A stretch of 26,626 nt of DNA from an uncultured Bacilli bacterium (GTDB lineage: Bacteria; Bacillota_I; Bacilli_A; RF39; UBA660): the NCBI GenBank assembly GCA_934179675.1, contig CAKPQS010000018.1, positions 1 through 26,626 of the forward strand, read 5' to 3'. The position numbers and the translations under genes are program-made. Shown piece after piece: positions 1 through 7,928 of the stretch. Position 1 is the first letter of the stretch. Each line of letters begins with the position of its first letter. Under the pieces are notes generated by a model. The model made no database searches. It was not told the DNA's origin and saw only the letters and a program-made list of their open reading frames with translations.

Positions 1-1
1 T

Positions 2-709
2 GGTTATTTAATAGATAGTGGATTAAAAGATAGTACAGATTCTACTAAATCTTTATATAATTTATATATAGTAAGTAAAAACGAAATATTCGCACCAAGT
101 AATTGTGCTTTTATGTTTGCATTTTTTACACATTTAAGATCAATTAATTTTAATAATAATTTTAATACAATAGATGTAACGAATATGTATTGTATGTTTA
201 GAAATTGTAGCTCTTTAATAAATTTAAATTTGAGTAATTTTAATACATCAGAAGTAAGGTATATGACTGGTATGTTTACTGGATGTTCAAATATCGAACA
301 ATTAAAAATGGATAATTTTAATACCTCAAATGTAATAGAAATGTCAGATATGTTTGCCTTATTAGAGAATATCAAAGAAATTGATTTAAGTAATTTTAAT
401 ACATCTAAATTAACAACTATGTGGCATATGTTTAATGGATGTTTATCATTAACAAATTTGGATTTAAGTAATTTTAATACAACAAATGTAACAAATATGG
501 AGGCAATGTTCTATTATTGTCCAAAATTACAAACAACAATTAATATATTAAATGCAAATACAACATATACTGATATTTTCACTAATTCTTTAACAGATAC
601 AAATGCCAAAGTAACAATAGGTTATACATCAGCAAATAAATCTATAGTAGAAGCCATGAAAGAAACAGCAGGCAGTAATCAATCAAAAATAACATTAAAA
701 CAAATATAA
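2..709 (+). CDS. BspA-like leucine-rich repeat surface protein (DUF285 type), 5' end missing
   Basis: The reading frame is open from base 2, so the gene starts upstream of the window and the internal ATG at 113 is not its start. The visible 235 residues contain five 26-residue repeats of the kind NFNTSxVxxMxxMFxxCxxLxxLDLS, the hallmark of the BspA/DUF285 family. These form leucine-rich solenoids on secreted or surface proteins that bind host or bacterial ligands. The last ~45 residues leave the repeat pattern and end without a membrane anchor or sorting signal, so attachment, if any, must come from the missing N-terminus (for example a signal peptide or lipobox). Family call is secure; ligand unknown. 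A terminator follows at 791-823. Confidence 0.85.
   Translation, partial: GYLIDSGLKDSTDSTKSLYNLYIVSKNEIFAPSNCAFMFAFFTHLRSINFNNNFNTIDVTNMYCMFRNCSSLINLNLSNFNTSEVRYMTGMFTGCSNIEQLKMDNFNTSNVIEMSDMFALLENIKEIDLSNFNTSKLTTMWHMFNGCLSLTNLDLSNFNTTNVTNMEAMFYYCPKLQTTINILNANTTYTDIFTNSLTDTNAKVTIGYTSANKSIVEAMKETAGSNQSKITLKQI
158..547 (+). repeat. Five 78-nt in-frame tandem repeats in the BspA-like gene
   Basis: The string AATTTTAATAC or a close variant recurs at 158, 236, 314, 392 and 470, exactly 78 nt apart, matching the 26-residue protein repeat. Copies have diverged outside this core, so recent slippage is not evident. Confidence 0.85.
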
Positions 710-790
710 CTTTACATAAAAAGTGTAAAATAATAAAAAAATTAAAAAAGTAGTAATTTAGAAAATCTCATGGATTTTTATATAGCAATT

Positions 791-823
791 AAGGAAATTG
801 TCTTAAGGACATTTTCCTTTTTT
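791..823 (+). terminator. Rho-independent terminator after the BspA-like gene
   Basis: Stem AAGGAAATTGTC / GGACATTTTCCTT has 11 pairs and one T.T mismatch, a short loop, and a run of T after it. It separates the BspA-like gene from the adhesin operon. Confidence 0.75.
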
Positions 824-861
824 CGAGATAAAAATAACCTTCAATTAAGCAAATTTCCCAT

Positions 862-890
862 TTGCACAATCTTTAAAAAAATGCTAGTAT
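862..890 (+). promoter_or_regulatory. Likely promoter of the adhesin-sortase operon
   Basis: TTGCAC at 862-867, a 17-nt spacer and TGcTAGTAT (extended -10) at 882-890. The -35 is weak, so the call rests on the extended -10. Predicted start near 897 leaves a ~33-nt leader with a small hairpin (AAGGC/GCCTT, 899-913) just before the GAGAGG ribosome binding site at 919-924. A perfect GCAAAT/ATTTGC hairpin at 849-865 overlaps the -35 and could be an operator. Confidence 0.4.
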
Positions 891-929
891 TATCGGCAAA
901 GGCCAAAAGCCTTAGAAAGAGAGGAAAAA

Positions 930-3206
930 ATGCTAAAAAAATTATGTCTTTTTATTGTACTATTTTTGACATTAAACGTATCAGCAAGTACACTAAAAAA
1001 AACAGATCATGATATCTATTATGTATGGCAAGGTGGAGGAAAACCATATATGTCAGAAAGATACATGACATTTGAAATGGATGGAATAATTGCATATTGT
1101 ATTGAACCAGGTGTAGGAGTAAAAAGTTATGATTATAAAGAAATGAATGAATTACCATTTGCAAAAGAAACACTTGAAAAAATTAAATTATATGCTTATT
1201 ATGGTTATACATATAAAAATCATAATACTCTAAAATATAGAATGGCAACACAAGCCTTAATATGGGAGGAAATAAGTAAACAAACAACAAGTTTTTATAC
1301 CAAACAATATGGTTATGGAGAATACATAAATATCGATGAAGAACGAAAAAATATCAATGAATTAGTTAATAAACACTATTTAAAGCCATCATTTCAAAAT
1401 ATAAAAATAAAAGAATTTAAAGGAACAAAAGTAGAATTAATTGATGAAAATAATGTTTTATCAGAATTTGAAGTAATAAAAGGAAACGCTAAAATTAATA
1501 ACAACAAATTATTATTAGAAGTAAAAGAAAATGAAATAATTACCTTAAAAAGAAAAAAATATGATAATAAAGTATCTATCTTTTATGAAGGTAAAGATAC
1601 AAAAACACAAGCAATGGCTATTTTAACACTAGATGATTTAGATGAAATAAATATAAATGTTGAAAAAATAGAAGGTAAAATAAAAATTATCAAAAAACCA
1701 AATAAAGGAAGTAAATATAATATAGATGGAGCATTATATGGAATATATAATTTAGAAAATGAATTGATGAAAAAAATAGAAATAAAAAAGGGAGTTGCTA
1801 GTACAAATATAGATAACGGAAAATATTATATAAAAGAAATAAAAGCACCACTTGGATATACAATAGATGAAAATAAATATTATTTTGAAATAAATAAAGA
1901 AAATATTGAAAAAGAAATAGAAGTAATAGATGATGTTATAGAAAGTGAAATAATAATTCATAAAGTATATGGAAATGAAAAAATAAATGAAGAAAATGTA
2001 ATATTTGAAATATATGAAAATGATAATTTACTTAAAACTGTAACAACAAATAAAGAAGGATATATTAAAATATTATTACCATTTGGAACATATAAATTTA
2101 AGCAAATAACTACTAAAGAAGGATATATAAAAGTTGATGATTTTATAGTAAATATTGATGGAAGTAAAAAAGAAATACTTTATGAATTAGTAGATGAAGA
2201 AATAAATGCTTATATAAAATTAATAAAAATAGATTCTGTAACAAATGAAATAATAAATAAAAAAATAAAATTTAAAATTAAAAATATTGATACCAATAAG
2301 TACATTTGTGAAAATAAAGAATGTGTATTTGAAACAAATAATGGATATTTTATTACTAAAAATAAATATAGAGGTAACTTATTAATTGAAGAAGTAAAAG
2401 AAAAAATAGATGGATTTATATGGAATAATGAAAAAGTAAAAATATATATAGGTGATAAATTATTAGAAAATGACACTTATATAATTATATATAAAAATGA
2501 AAGAGTAAAAGGAAAAATTGAAGTATTAAAATTTAATGAAAATAATGAAAAATTAAATAATGTTACAATAGGACTATATGCTAAAGAAGATATATATTTA
2601 AACAATAAAATAATATATAAAAAAGATGAACTAATCGAAAGAAAAAATACTATAGATGGTAAAATAGAATTTACTAATTTAGAATTAGGACAATATTATA
2701 TCAAAGAATTAAAAACTGATGACAAATATATATTAGATGATAAAATATATGATGTAACACTTAAATATCAAGATGAAGATACAAAAGAAGTTTATGAAGT
2801 AATTACAATAAAAAATTATTTAAAAAAAGGTAAACTAATTTTTAATAAAATAGATTCTGTTACTAAATTAGGAATCGAAAATACAATCATATGTATATAT
2901 AAAGATAAAGAATTAATTTATGAAATAAAAACAGATCAAAATGGTCAAATTTTACTTGATCTAGAAATAGGACAATATTATATAGTAGAAAAAGAAGCAT
3001 CATTAGGTTATAATAAATCAGATGAAAAAATAGAATTTGATATTGAATATAATAAAGAAACTAATCTATATATGGAAAATGATTTTATTATAGAAGTACC
3101 TGATACATTAAAAAATAATTATAATTATATATTTATTATCATAATTATATTAGGATTAATTAAAAAACATGAAAAAAATATTAATAATATTAATATGTAT
3201 AATTAA
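930..3206 (+). CDS. Sortase-anchored thioester-domain adhesin with prealbumin-like repeats
   Basis: A 758-aa surface protein. Residues 1-20 are a signal peptide. Residues ~30-125 are a thioester domain (TED/TQXA family): IAYCIEPG carries Cys57 and ATQALIWEE carries Gln108, the pair that forms the internal thioester which lets such proteins bond covalently to host targets. From about residue 245 to 715 come roughly five Cna-B/SpaA-type prealbumin-like domains, each ending near a GxYYIKE-like segment with the Glu expected for an intramolecular Lys-Asn/Asp isopeptide bond. The C-terminus has VPDTLKN (residue ~723), a hydrophobic stretch and a basic tail: a sorting signal with VPDTL in place of LPxTG. 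ATG at 930 has GAGAGG five bases upstream. The 3' end overlaps the sortase gene by 38 nt. Confidence 0.88.
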   Translation: MLKKLCLFIVLFLTLNVSASTLKKTDHDIYYVWQGGGKPYMSERYMTFEMDGIIAYCIEPGVGVKSYDYKEMNELPFAKETLEKIKLYAYYGYTYKNHNTLKYRMATQALIWEEISKQTTSFYTKQYGYGEYINIDEERKNINELVNKHYLKPSFQNIKIKEFKGTKVELIDENNVLSEFEVIKGNAKINNNKLLLEVKENEIITLKRKKYDNKVSIFYEGKDTKTQAMAILTLDDLDEININVEKIEGKIKIIKKPNKGSKYNIDGALYGIYNLENELMKKIEIKKGVASTNIDNGKYYIKEIKAPLGYTIDENKYYFEINKENIEKEIEVIDDVIESEIIIHKVYGNEKINEENVIFEIYENDNLLKTVTTNKEGYIKILLPFGTYKFKQITTKEGYIKVDDFIVNIDGSKKEILYELVDEEINAYIKLIKIDSVTNEIINKKIKFKIKNIDTNKYICENKECVFETNNGYFITKNKYRGNLLIEEVKEKIDGFIWNNEKVKIYIGDKLLENDTYIIIYKNERVKGKIEVLKFNENNEKLNNVTIGLYAKEDIYLNNKIIYKKDELIERKNTIDGKIEFTNLELGQYYIKELKTDDKYILDDKIYDVTLKYQDEDTKEVYEVITIKNYLKKGKLIFNKIDSVTKLGIENTIICIYKDKELIYEIKTDQNGQILLDLEIGQYYIVEKEASLGYNKSDEKIEFDIEYNKETNLYMENDFIIEVPDTLKNNYNYIFIIIIILGLIKKHEKNINNINMYN

Positions 3207-3636
3207 TTTATTTTGTCATAAATATTTAGAATATAATATTGAAAGTAAAGATTATCTATTTATTCTTTCAATACCTAAAATTAATTTTGAAAGAAAAGTA
3301 TATAATATAAATGATCAAAGAAATAATTTAAATGATGGGGTACAATTACTTAATCCATTAGTATTACCTGATAAAGAAAATAGTTATGTTTTTATAGCAG
3401 GACATAATGGAAATTCAAAAATATCTTATTTTAAAAATTTATATAAAATAAAATTAAAAGATGAAGTTATTATTACATTAAATGAAAAAGAATATTTTTA
3501 TGAAATAGTAGATATATATGACATTATTAAAAATGGGAAAGCTTTAATAAAAAATGATTATAAAAATATTGTAGTTTTAATTACTTGTAAAGGATATAAT
3601 AAACAAACTATTTTTATAGGCAAACTAAAACGCTAG
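3169..3636 (+). CDS. Small sortase, probably dedicated to the upstream adhesin
   Basis: A 155-aa transpeptidase that should cleave the adhesin sorting signal and attach it to the cell wall. The N-terminus (residues 1-16) is a membrane anchor. LSIPKINFERKVY matches the sortase IPkin segment, FIAGHNGN supplies catalytic His79 and VLITCKGYNK supplies catalytic Cys140 (the TLxTC motif). The catalytic Arg normally found about eight residues after the Cys is not visible: that stretch reads Lys-Gln. The protein is shorter than typical sortases (~200 aa or more). The start lies inside the adhesin gene (38-nt overlap), with only a weak AGGA well upstream, which suggests translational coupling. Class within the sortase family not determined. 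Confidence 0.85.
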   Translation: MKKILIILICIINLFCHKYLEYNIESKDYLFILSIPKINFERKVYNINDQRNNLNDGVQLLNPLVLPDKENSYVFIAGHNGNSKISYFKNLYKIKLKDEVIITLNEKEYFYEIVDIYDIIKNGKALIKNDYKNIVVLITCKGYNKQTIFIGKLKR

Positions 3637-3649
3637 TTACTAGCGTTTT
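3627..3649. terminator. Bidirectional terminator containing the stop codons of both flanking genes
   Basis: Perfect 10-bp stem AAAACGCTAG/CTAGCGTTTT with a 3-nt loop. Flanking A and T runs serve both strands. The TAG stop of the sortase (3634-3636) and of vanY (3640-3642, minus) are in the two arms. Confidence 0.85.
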
Positions 3650-4689
3650 AAAAAGTATTCATAGTATTCATCAAAAGTAATATTATTGTTATAAATGTAT
3701 GTTGCAACTTCTTTACCAACATATCTATAATGCCATGGTTCGTATTTATAGCCTGTTAAATTTGTTAAATCGTTAGGATATCTTAATATAAATCCATAAT
3801 TATGAGCATTATCTTTTAACCATTTATATTCGTTTGTATATGCAAATGAATCATCAATTGGGCTTAAATCAACAGCAAGCCCAGTCTGATGTTCAGAATG
3901 ACCAGGTCTAGCAGAGTATGTATCAACAATATCTTTTGATTCATATTTTAAATATCCATTATATAATGCTTTTTGATAGTTATAATCTCTATATCCAGAT
4001 GCAATATATAAGTTTAAATTTAATTTTCTTGCTTCATCAGCCATTAATTTAAAATTATCATATAAAGTTTTATCTACTTTTCCATAACCATATGTTGAAG
4101 AAATATCAACTAATGTGTTTGGAACATAATTCTCATCTAATGCATAATATTTATTAACTATTACAAGTAAATCGTTTTGATTAGTTACTTTTTGAATATT
4201 GGAATAATAATTATAGTCAATATTTGCATTCACGCTAGATACTATTTTTCTGATCTCTAAATTGGAATTTTTATTTGAATAATTTATATATCTATCAATA
4301 TTTTCAATTATAAAATATGGATCATTTTTAATATTATATAAAGTTTCATTAAATTCATATTTTTCTAATTCTGCATTTACCATTTCAATTCCGATATCAT
4401 AACTAACATTATTTTTTTTAATGTAATCTATATATTTACATTTTTTTTCTATATTAAAATTTTTATTATCTAATAAATCTTTAATATTATTCAAATAATT
4501 ATCTTGAATACAATCAATTTCTTCGCTAAAAACATTTAATATTTTATTTGCTTCTTCTTCATTATATCCAATTTTAATTAAATTATTTTTTAATGATTTT
4601 TCTTTCGTATCATCACCATTATAATATATTATGCATAAAATTATTATAATGAGTCCTAATGATAAAATAAAAATTATATTTTTTTTCAT
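3640..4689 (-). CDS. vanY: Membrane-anchored D-alanyl-D-alanine carboxypeptidase, VanY/M15B family
   Basis: A 349-aa zinc peptidase that removes the terminal D-Ala from peptidoglycan stem peptides outside the membrane. Residues 5-22 are a single N-terminal membrane anchor. Residues ~30-190 are a family-specific helical or linker region without a recognisable domain. The M15 domain begins near residue 195: SGYRDYNYQ (231-239), the zinc-ligand motif SEHQTGLAVD with His267 and Asp274, and EPWHYRYV with catalytic Glu317 and third ligand His320. All key residues are present. The ATG is preceded by GGAGG. VanY here need not mean vancomycin resistance; no vanA/H/X or vanRS genes are nearby. It is divergent from the dacF-like gene, so two D,D-carboxypeptidases of different families sit side by side. 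Confidence 0.9.
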   Translation of the reverse strand: MKKNIIFILSLGLIIIILCIIYYNGDDTKEKSLKNNLIKIGYNEEEANKILNVFSEEIDCIQDNYLNNIKDLLDNKNFNIEKKCKYIDYIKKNNVSYDIGIEMVNAELEKYEFNETLYNIKNDPYFIIENIDRYINYSNKNSNLEIRKIVSSVNANIDYNYYSNIQKVTNQNDLLVIVNKYYALDENYVPNTLVDISSTYGYGKVDKTLYDNFKLMADEARKLNLNLYIASGYRDYNYQKALYNGYLKYESKDIVDTYSARPGHSEHQTGLAVDLSPIDDSFAYTNEYKWLKDNAHNYGFILRYPNDLTNLTGYKYEPWHYRYVGKEVATYIYNNNITFDEYYEYFLKR

Positions 4690-4716
4690 AAATCCTCCAT
4701 TTTTATCTCTATTATT

Positions 4717-4725
4717 AGTATATCA
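4717..4725 (-). promoter_or_regulatory. Extended -10 promoter of vanY
   Basis: On the minus strand TGaTATACT lies about 28 nt before the vanY start codon; no good -35 is visible. Confidence 0.5.
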
Positions 4726-4761
4726 TTTTAATTTTCTAAAATAAATATAATTTTGAAGTAA

Positions 4762-4811
4762 ATGTTTAAATTTATTTATTTAAACATATATAAATATTTT
4801 TAAACATATAT
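4762..4811. promoter_or_regulatory. Inverted and direct TTTAAACAT repeats upstream of the dacF-like gene
   Basis: ATGTTTAAA (4762-4770) and TTTAAACAT (4779-4787) form a perfect inverted repeat with an 8-nt spacer. TTTAAACATATAT occurs at 4779-4791 and again at 4799-4811, offset by 20 bp (two helical turns). It lies 15-65 nt before the dacF start, where a repressor or activator could act. In DNA this AT-rich chance similarity is possible. Confidence 0.35.
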
Positions 4812-4826
4812 TTAATTGGTGATTAT

Positions 4827-5969
4827 ATGAAAAAAATAATAATTTTATTTATGATTTTATTCATTTCTATTCCTGTTGTGCAAGCAGATGATTTATTTGC
4901 GCCTTCAAGTAAAAGTGCAATTTTAATAGAGGCATCTACTGGTGAAATACTATATGAAAAGAACGCTAATGAAAGATTAAAACCAGCATCAATGACAAAA
5001 ATGATGACTTTATTATTAACTTTTGAAGCTATTGAACGTGGAGATTTGAATTTAACTGATGAAGTAATTGTTTCAATGAATGCTTCTGGGATGGGTGGTA
5101 GTCAAATTTTGCTTGAAACAGGTGAAAAAATAACTGTAGATAATTTAATAAAGGGTGTTACAATTGCAAGTGGTAATGATGCTGCTGTAGCTTTGGCTGA
5201 AAAGATGGGTGGAACAGAAGAATATTTTGTTGAAATGATGAATAAGAGAGTAAATGAATTAGGACTAAAAAATACACATTTTCAGAATGCACATGGAATT
5301 GATGCAGAAAATCATTATTCTTCGGCATATGATATGAGTGTAATTGCTCGTGAATTATTAAAACATCAAAAGGTTACAGAATATTCTAAAATTTATGAAA
5401 TGTATTTGAGAGAAAATACCAATCGTAAAGTATGGCTTGTAAATACCAATAAATTAGTACGTTTTTATGATTATATAGATGGACTTAAAACAGGATATAC
5501 AAATGGAGCAGGTTATTGTATTACTTTAACAGGCATAAAAAATGGTATGAGGCTTATAGCAGTAACAATGAATGAACCAAGTATAGAGGCAAGAAATAAG
5601 GAAACATTGGGTCTTATTGATTATGGATTTGCTCAATATGAGTTAGAAACATTACTTACAAAAGATAGTATTATAGCAAGTAAAGATATTGTAAAATCAA
5701 TTCAAAAAAAAGTTGATATTGTACCACTTGAAGATATTAAAAGTCTAAATAAAAAAATGCAAAATAAAAAAAATATAACTTATAAAATTAATATTAATTC
5801 TTTAGAAGCACCAATAAAAAAAGGAGATAAAGTTGGAACAATTACCTTAATTGAAAATAATAATGAAACAAGAATAATACCATTAACTGTAAAAGAAGAT
5901 GTAAAAAAAGCTAATATATTTGAATTTTATTTAAGAAATATTAAAGAATTATTATTGGGTCAAATATGA
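4827..5969 (+). CDS. dacF: D-alanyl-D-alanine carboxypeptidase, DacF/PBP5 type (peptidase S11)
   Basis: A 380-aa low-molecular-weight penicillin-binding protein that trims pentapeptides in peptidoglycan. Residues 1-20 are a signal peptide ending VVQA. The three active-site motifs are intact: SMTK (Ser55, Lys58), SGN (115-117) and KTG (221-223, in DGLKTGYTNGAGYC). Residues ~275-360 match the C-terminal beta-rich PBP5 domain, and the tail contains a possible amphipathic membrane helix (last ~20 residues, EFYLRNIKELL). The ATG follows GGTGAT at short spacing. Monocistronic, closed by the terminator at 5969-5996. Family and function are secure; dacA versus dacF naming is uncertain, with dacF chosen for the non-sporulating-type length and lack of other clues. 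Confidence 0.9.
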   Translation: MKKIIILFMILFISIPVVQADDLFAPSSKSAILIEASTGEILYEKNANERLKPASMTKMMTLLLTFEAIERGDLNLTDEVIVSMNASGMGGSQILLETGEKITVDNLIKGVTIASGNDAAVALAEKMGGTEEYFVEMMNKRVNELGLKNTHFQNAHGIDAENHYSSAYDMSVIARELLKHQKVTEYSKIYEMYLRENTNRKVWLVNTNKLVRFYDYIDGLKTGYTNGAGYCITLTGIKNGMRLIAVTMNEPSIEARNKETLGLIDYGFAQYELETLLTKDSIIASKDIVKSIQKKVDIVPLEDIKSLNKKMQNKKNITYKININSLEAPIKKGDKVGTITLIENNNETRIIPLTVKEDVKKANIFEFYLRNIKELLLGQI

Positions 5970-5996
5970 AACTTGAATTTTTTTCAAGTTTTTTTA
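5969..5996 (+). terminator. Rho-independent terminator of the dacF-like gene
   Basis: Stem AAACTTGAA/TTCAAGTTT followed by a T run; the first stem base is the last base of the TGA stop. Confidence 0.85.
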
Positions 5997-6021
5997 ATTA
6001 ATAACTAAATAATTATTTTAA

Positions 6022-6030
6022 TGATATAAT
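6022..6030 (+). promoter_or_regulatory. Extended -10 promoter of the Y-polymerase operon
   Basis: TGaTATAAT ends 17 nt before the ATG at 6048, so the leader is only about 10 nt and holds little beyond the AGGTGAT ribosome binding site. No LexA-type palindrome (GAAC-N4-GTTC) is seen nearby, so SOS control is not evident. Confidence 0.6.
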
Positions 6031-6047
6031 AAATATAGGTGATATCT

Positions 6048-7523
6048 ATGAATAAATTTTATGTATGTATTGACTTAAAAAGTTTTTATGCATCTGTAGA
6101 ATGCAAAGAACGCAATTTAGATCCGCTTAATACCAATTTAGTTGTCGCTGATCAAGAAAGAACAGATAAAACAATATGTCTAGCAGTATCACCATCTTTA
6201 AAATCTTATGGATTACCTGGAAGATGTCGATTATTTGAAGCAAAACAAAAAATAAAAGAAATAAATTATTTAAGAAGAAAAAATAATAATTACAAAAAAT
6301 TCACAGGTAAATCCTACATAGATAGTGAACTAAAAAATAATAAAACATTAGAACTAGATTTTATAATCGCACCACCAAGAATGAAAAAATATATGAAATA
6401 TAGTACAGATATTTATAAAATTTATTTAAAATATATTGCCCCAGAAGATATATTTGTATATTCAATTGATGAAGTATTTTGTGATATTACATCATATTTA
6501 AATACATATAAATTGAAACCTAAAGAATTGGTAAGTAAAATAATTAAAGATGTATATGAAACAACTGGAATAACAGCAACAGCAGGAATAGGAACTAACT
6601 TATATTTAGCAAAAATAAGTATGGATATAGTCGCCAAGCATACAAAACCTAATGAAATAGGTGTTAGAATAGCCGAAATAAATGAAATGAGTTATAGAAA
6701 ACTATTATGGAATCACAAACCACTTACAGATTTTTGGCGAGTTGGTAGGGGGTATGCTAAAAAATTAGAACAAAATAATATGTTTACTATGGGTGATGTA
6801 GCACGATGTTCAATTAATAATGAAAATTTATTATACAAATTATTTGGAATCAATGCTGAACTTTTAATTGATCATGCATGGGGATTTGAACCAACTACTA
6901 TGCAAGATATTAAAAACTATAAACCAGAAACGAATAGTATATCAGAGGGACAAGTATTACATTGCCCTTATAACTATGAAAAAACAAAACTGATTGTAAA
7001 AGAAATGATAGACAATTTATCACTTAATTTGGTAAATAAGGAAAAAGTAACTAATCAAATAGTATTAACTATTGGATATGATATTAGTAATTTAACTGAT
7101 CCTAAAATAGGACAAAATTACAAAGGAGAAATAACATTTGATCAATATGGTAGAATGATTCCTAAACATTCACACGGAACAATTAATTTAGATCACAAAA
7201 CATCATCATCAAAAATATTAATGCAAAAAACAATAGAATTATATGAAAGAATTATTAATAAAAATTTATTAGTAAAAAGAATTAATATAACAGCTTCTAA
7301 TATAGTTGATGAAAAAGAAATAAATTATGAACAATTGAATATTTTCACTATAAATAATTTTAATTACGAAAATGCTAAAAGAAATGAAGAATTAAAACTT
7401 CAAAAAGTAATGTTAGAATTAAAAAATAAATATGGCAAAAATATAATATTAAAAGCAATGAATTTAGAAGAAGGTGCAACTACCAAAGAACGAAATAATC
7501 AAGTAGGAGGTCATAAAGAATAA
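6048..7523 (+). CDS. Y-family DNA polymerase (UvrX/UmuC-like translesion polymerase)
   Basis: A 491-aa lesion-bypass DNA polymerase. The palm motifs are FYVCIDLKSFYASVE with Asp9 and YSIDEVFCDIT with Asp141-Glu142, the metal-binding carboxylates of ImpB/MucB/SamB proteins. Residues ~70-125 are the longer finger insertion typical of Firmicute UvrX/YqjW rather than DinB. The GxGTNLYLAK segment and the little-finger region follow. The start is taken at ATG 6048, which has AGGTGAT upstream; an in-frame GTG at 6039 falls inside that ribosome binding site and is rejected. The stop codon overlaps the next gene's ATG by one base (TAATG), so the two are translationally coupled. Confidence 0.9.
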   Translation: MNKFYVCIDLKSFYASVECKERNLDPLNTNLVVADQERTDKTICLAVSPSLKSYGLPGRCRLFEAKQKIKEINYLRRKNNNYKKFTGKSYIDSELKNNKTLELDFIIAPPRMKKYMKYSTDIYKIYLKYIAPEDIFVYSIDEVFCDITSYLNTYKLKPKELVSKIIKDVYETTGITATAGIGTNLYLAKISMDIVAKHTKPNEIGVRIAEINEMSYRKLLWNHKPLTDFWRVGRGYAKKLEQNNMFTMGDVARCSINNENLLYKLFGINAELLIDHAWGFEPTTMQDIKNYKPETNSISEGQVLHCPYNYEKTKLIVKEMIDNLSLNLVNKEKVTNQIVLTIGYDISNLTDPKIGQNYKGEITFDQYGRMIPKHSHGTINLDHKTSSSKILMQKTIELYERIINKNLLVKRINITASNIVDEKEINYEQLNIFTINNFNYENAKRNEELKLQKVMLELKNKYGKNIILKAMNLEEGATTKERNNQVGGHKE

Positions 7524-7927
7524 TGTATGATGATATTATAAATTTAGAACATTATGAACCAAAATACCATAAAAGAATGAGTAGATTTCAAAGAGCAGCC
7601 CAATTCGCACCTTTTTCAGCTTTAATAGGTTATAGTGATAACATAAAAGAAACAGCAAGAGTTACAAATGAAAAAATAATATTAGAACAAGATGCTATAA
7701 ATATAATAAATGCCAAAATATCATATATAAATAGTATAATAAATACTAAACCATTAATTAAAGTTATATATTTTGTAAAGGATACTAAAAAGCATGGTGG
7801 TAAATATATAACTATTCATAAAAAAATAAAAAAAATAGATAATACATTATATATGATTGATGGCAGTAAAATAAATATTGATGATATTATAGAAATTGAT
7901 ATAGATAATACTCAAGGAGATGAATAG
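7523..7927 (+). CDS. YolD-like protein
   Basis: A 134-aa small protein of the YolD family, which in Bacilli is regularly encoded next to UvrX-type polymerases and is suspected to modulate them. The signature is at residues ~8-35: EHYEPKYHKRMSRFQRAAQ and APFSALIGYSD, matching the family's RMSxxxRAAQFAPFxALxGY. The C-terminal half (75-130) is beta-rich, with the family pattern of an I-x-x-x-D-I-I-x-I segment near the end. It starts on the last base of the polymerase stop codon and ends two bases before the DUF1848 gene. The biochemical role is not established. Confidence 0.85.
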   Translation: MYDDIINLEHYEPKYHKRMSRFQRAAQFAPFSALIGYSDNIKETARVTNEKIILEQDAINIINAKISYINSIINTKPLIKVIYFVKDTKKHGGKYITIHKKIKKIDNTLYMIDGSKINIDDIIEIDIDNTQGDE

Positions 7928-7928
7928 A

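Noticed and set aside
158..547. Regular repeats as a possible CRISPR array
   Set aside because: The 78-nt repeats are in-frame protein-coding LRR units without unique spacers.
823..929. CGGCAAAGGCC...GCCTTAG before the adhesin, reminiscent of the 3' half of a c-di-GMP-I riboswitch
   Set aside because: The 5' half, the GNRA loop and the second conserved GCAAA segment are absent, and the -10 element probably lies in the same bases.
770..1012. 80-codon ORF overlapping the adhesin start
   Set aside because: It runs through the terminator, has no ribosome binding site and overlaps the signal-peptide coding region in another frame.
3640..4689. Vancomycin-resistance cluster because of the VanY match
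   Set aside because: No ligase, dehydrogenase, VanX or regulator genes nearby; VanY-type carboxypeptidases are common in sensitive Bacillota.
5997..6047. LexA/SOS box before the Y-family polymerase
   Set aside because: No GAAC-N4-GTTC-type palindrome in the promoter region.
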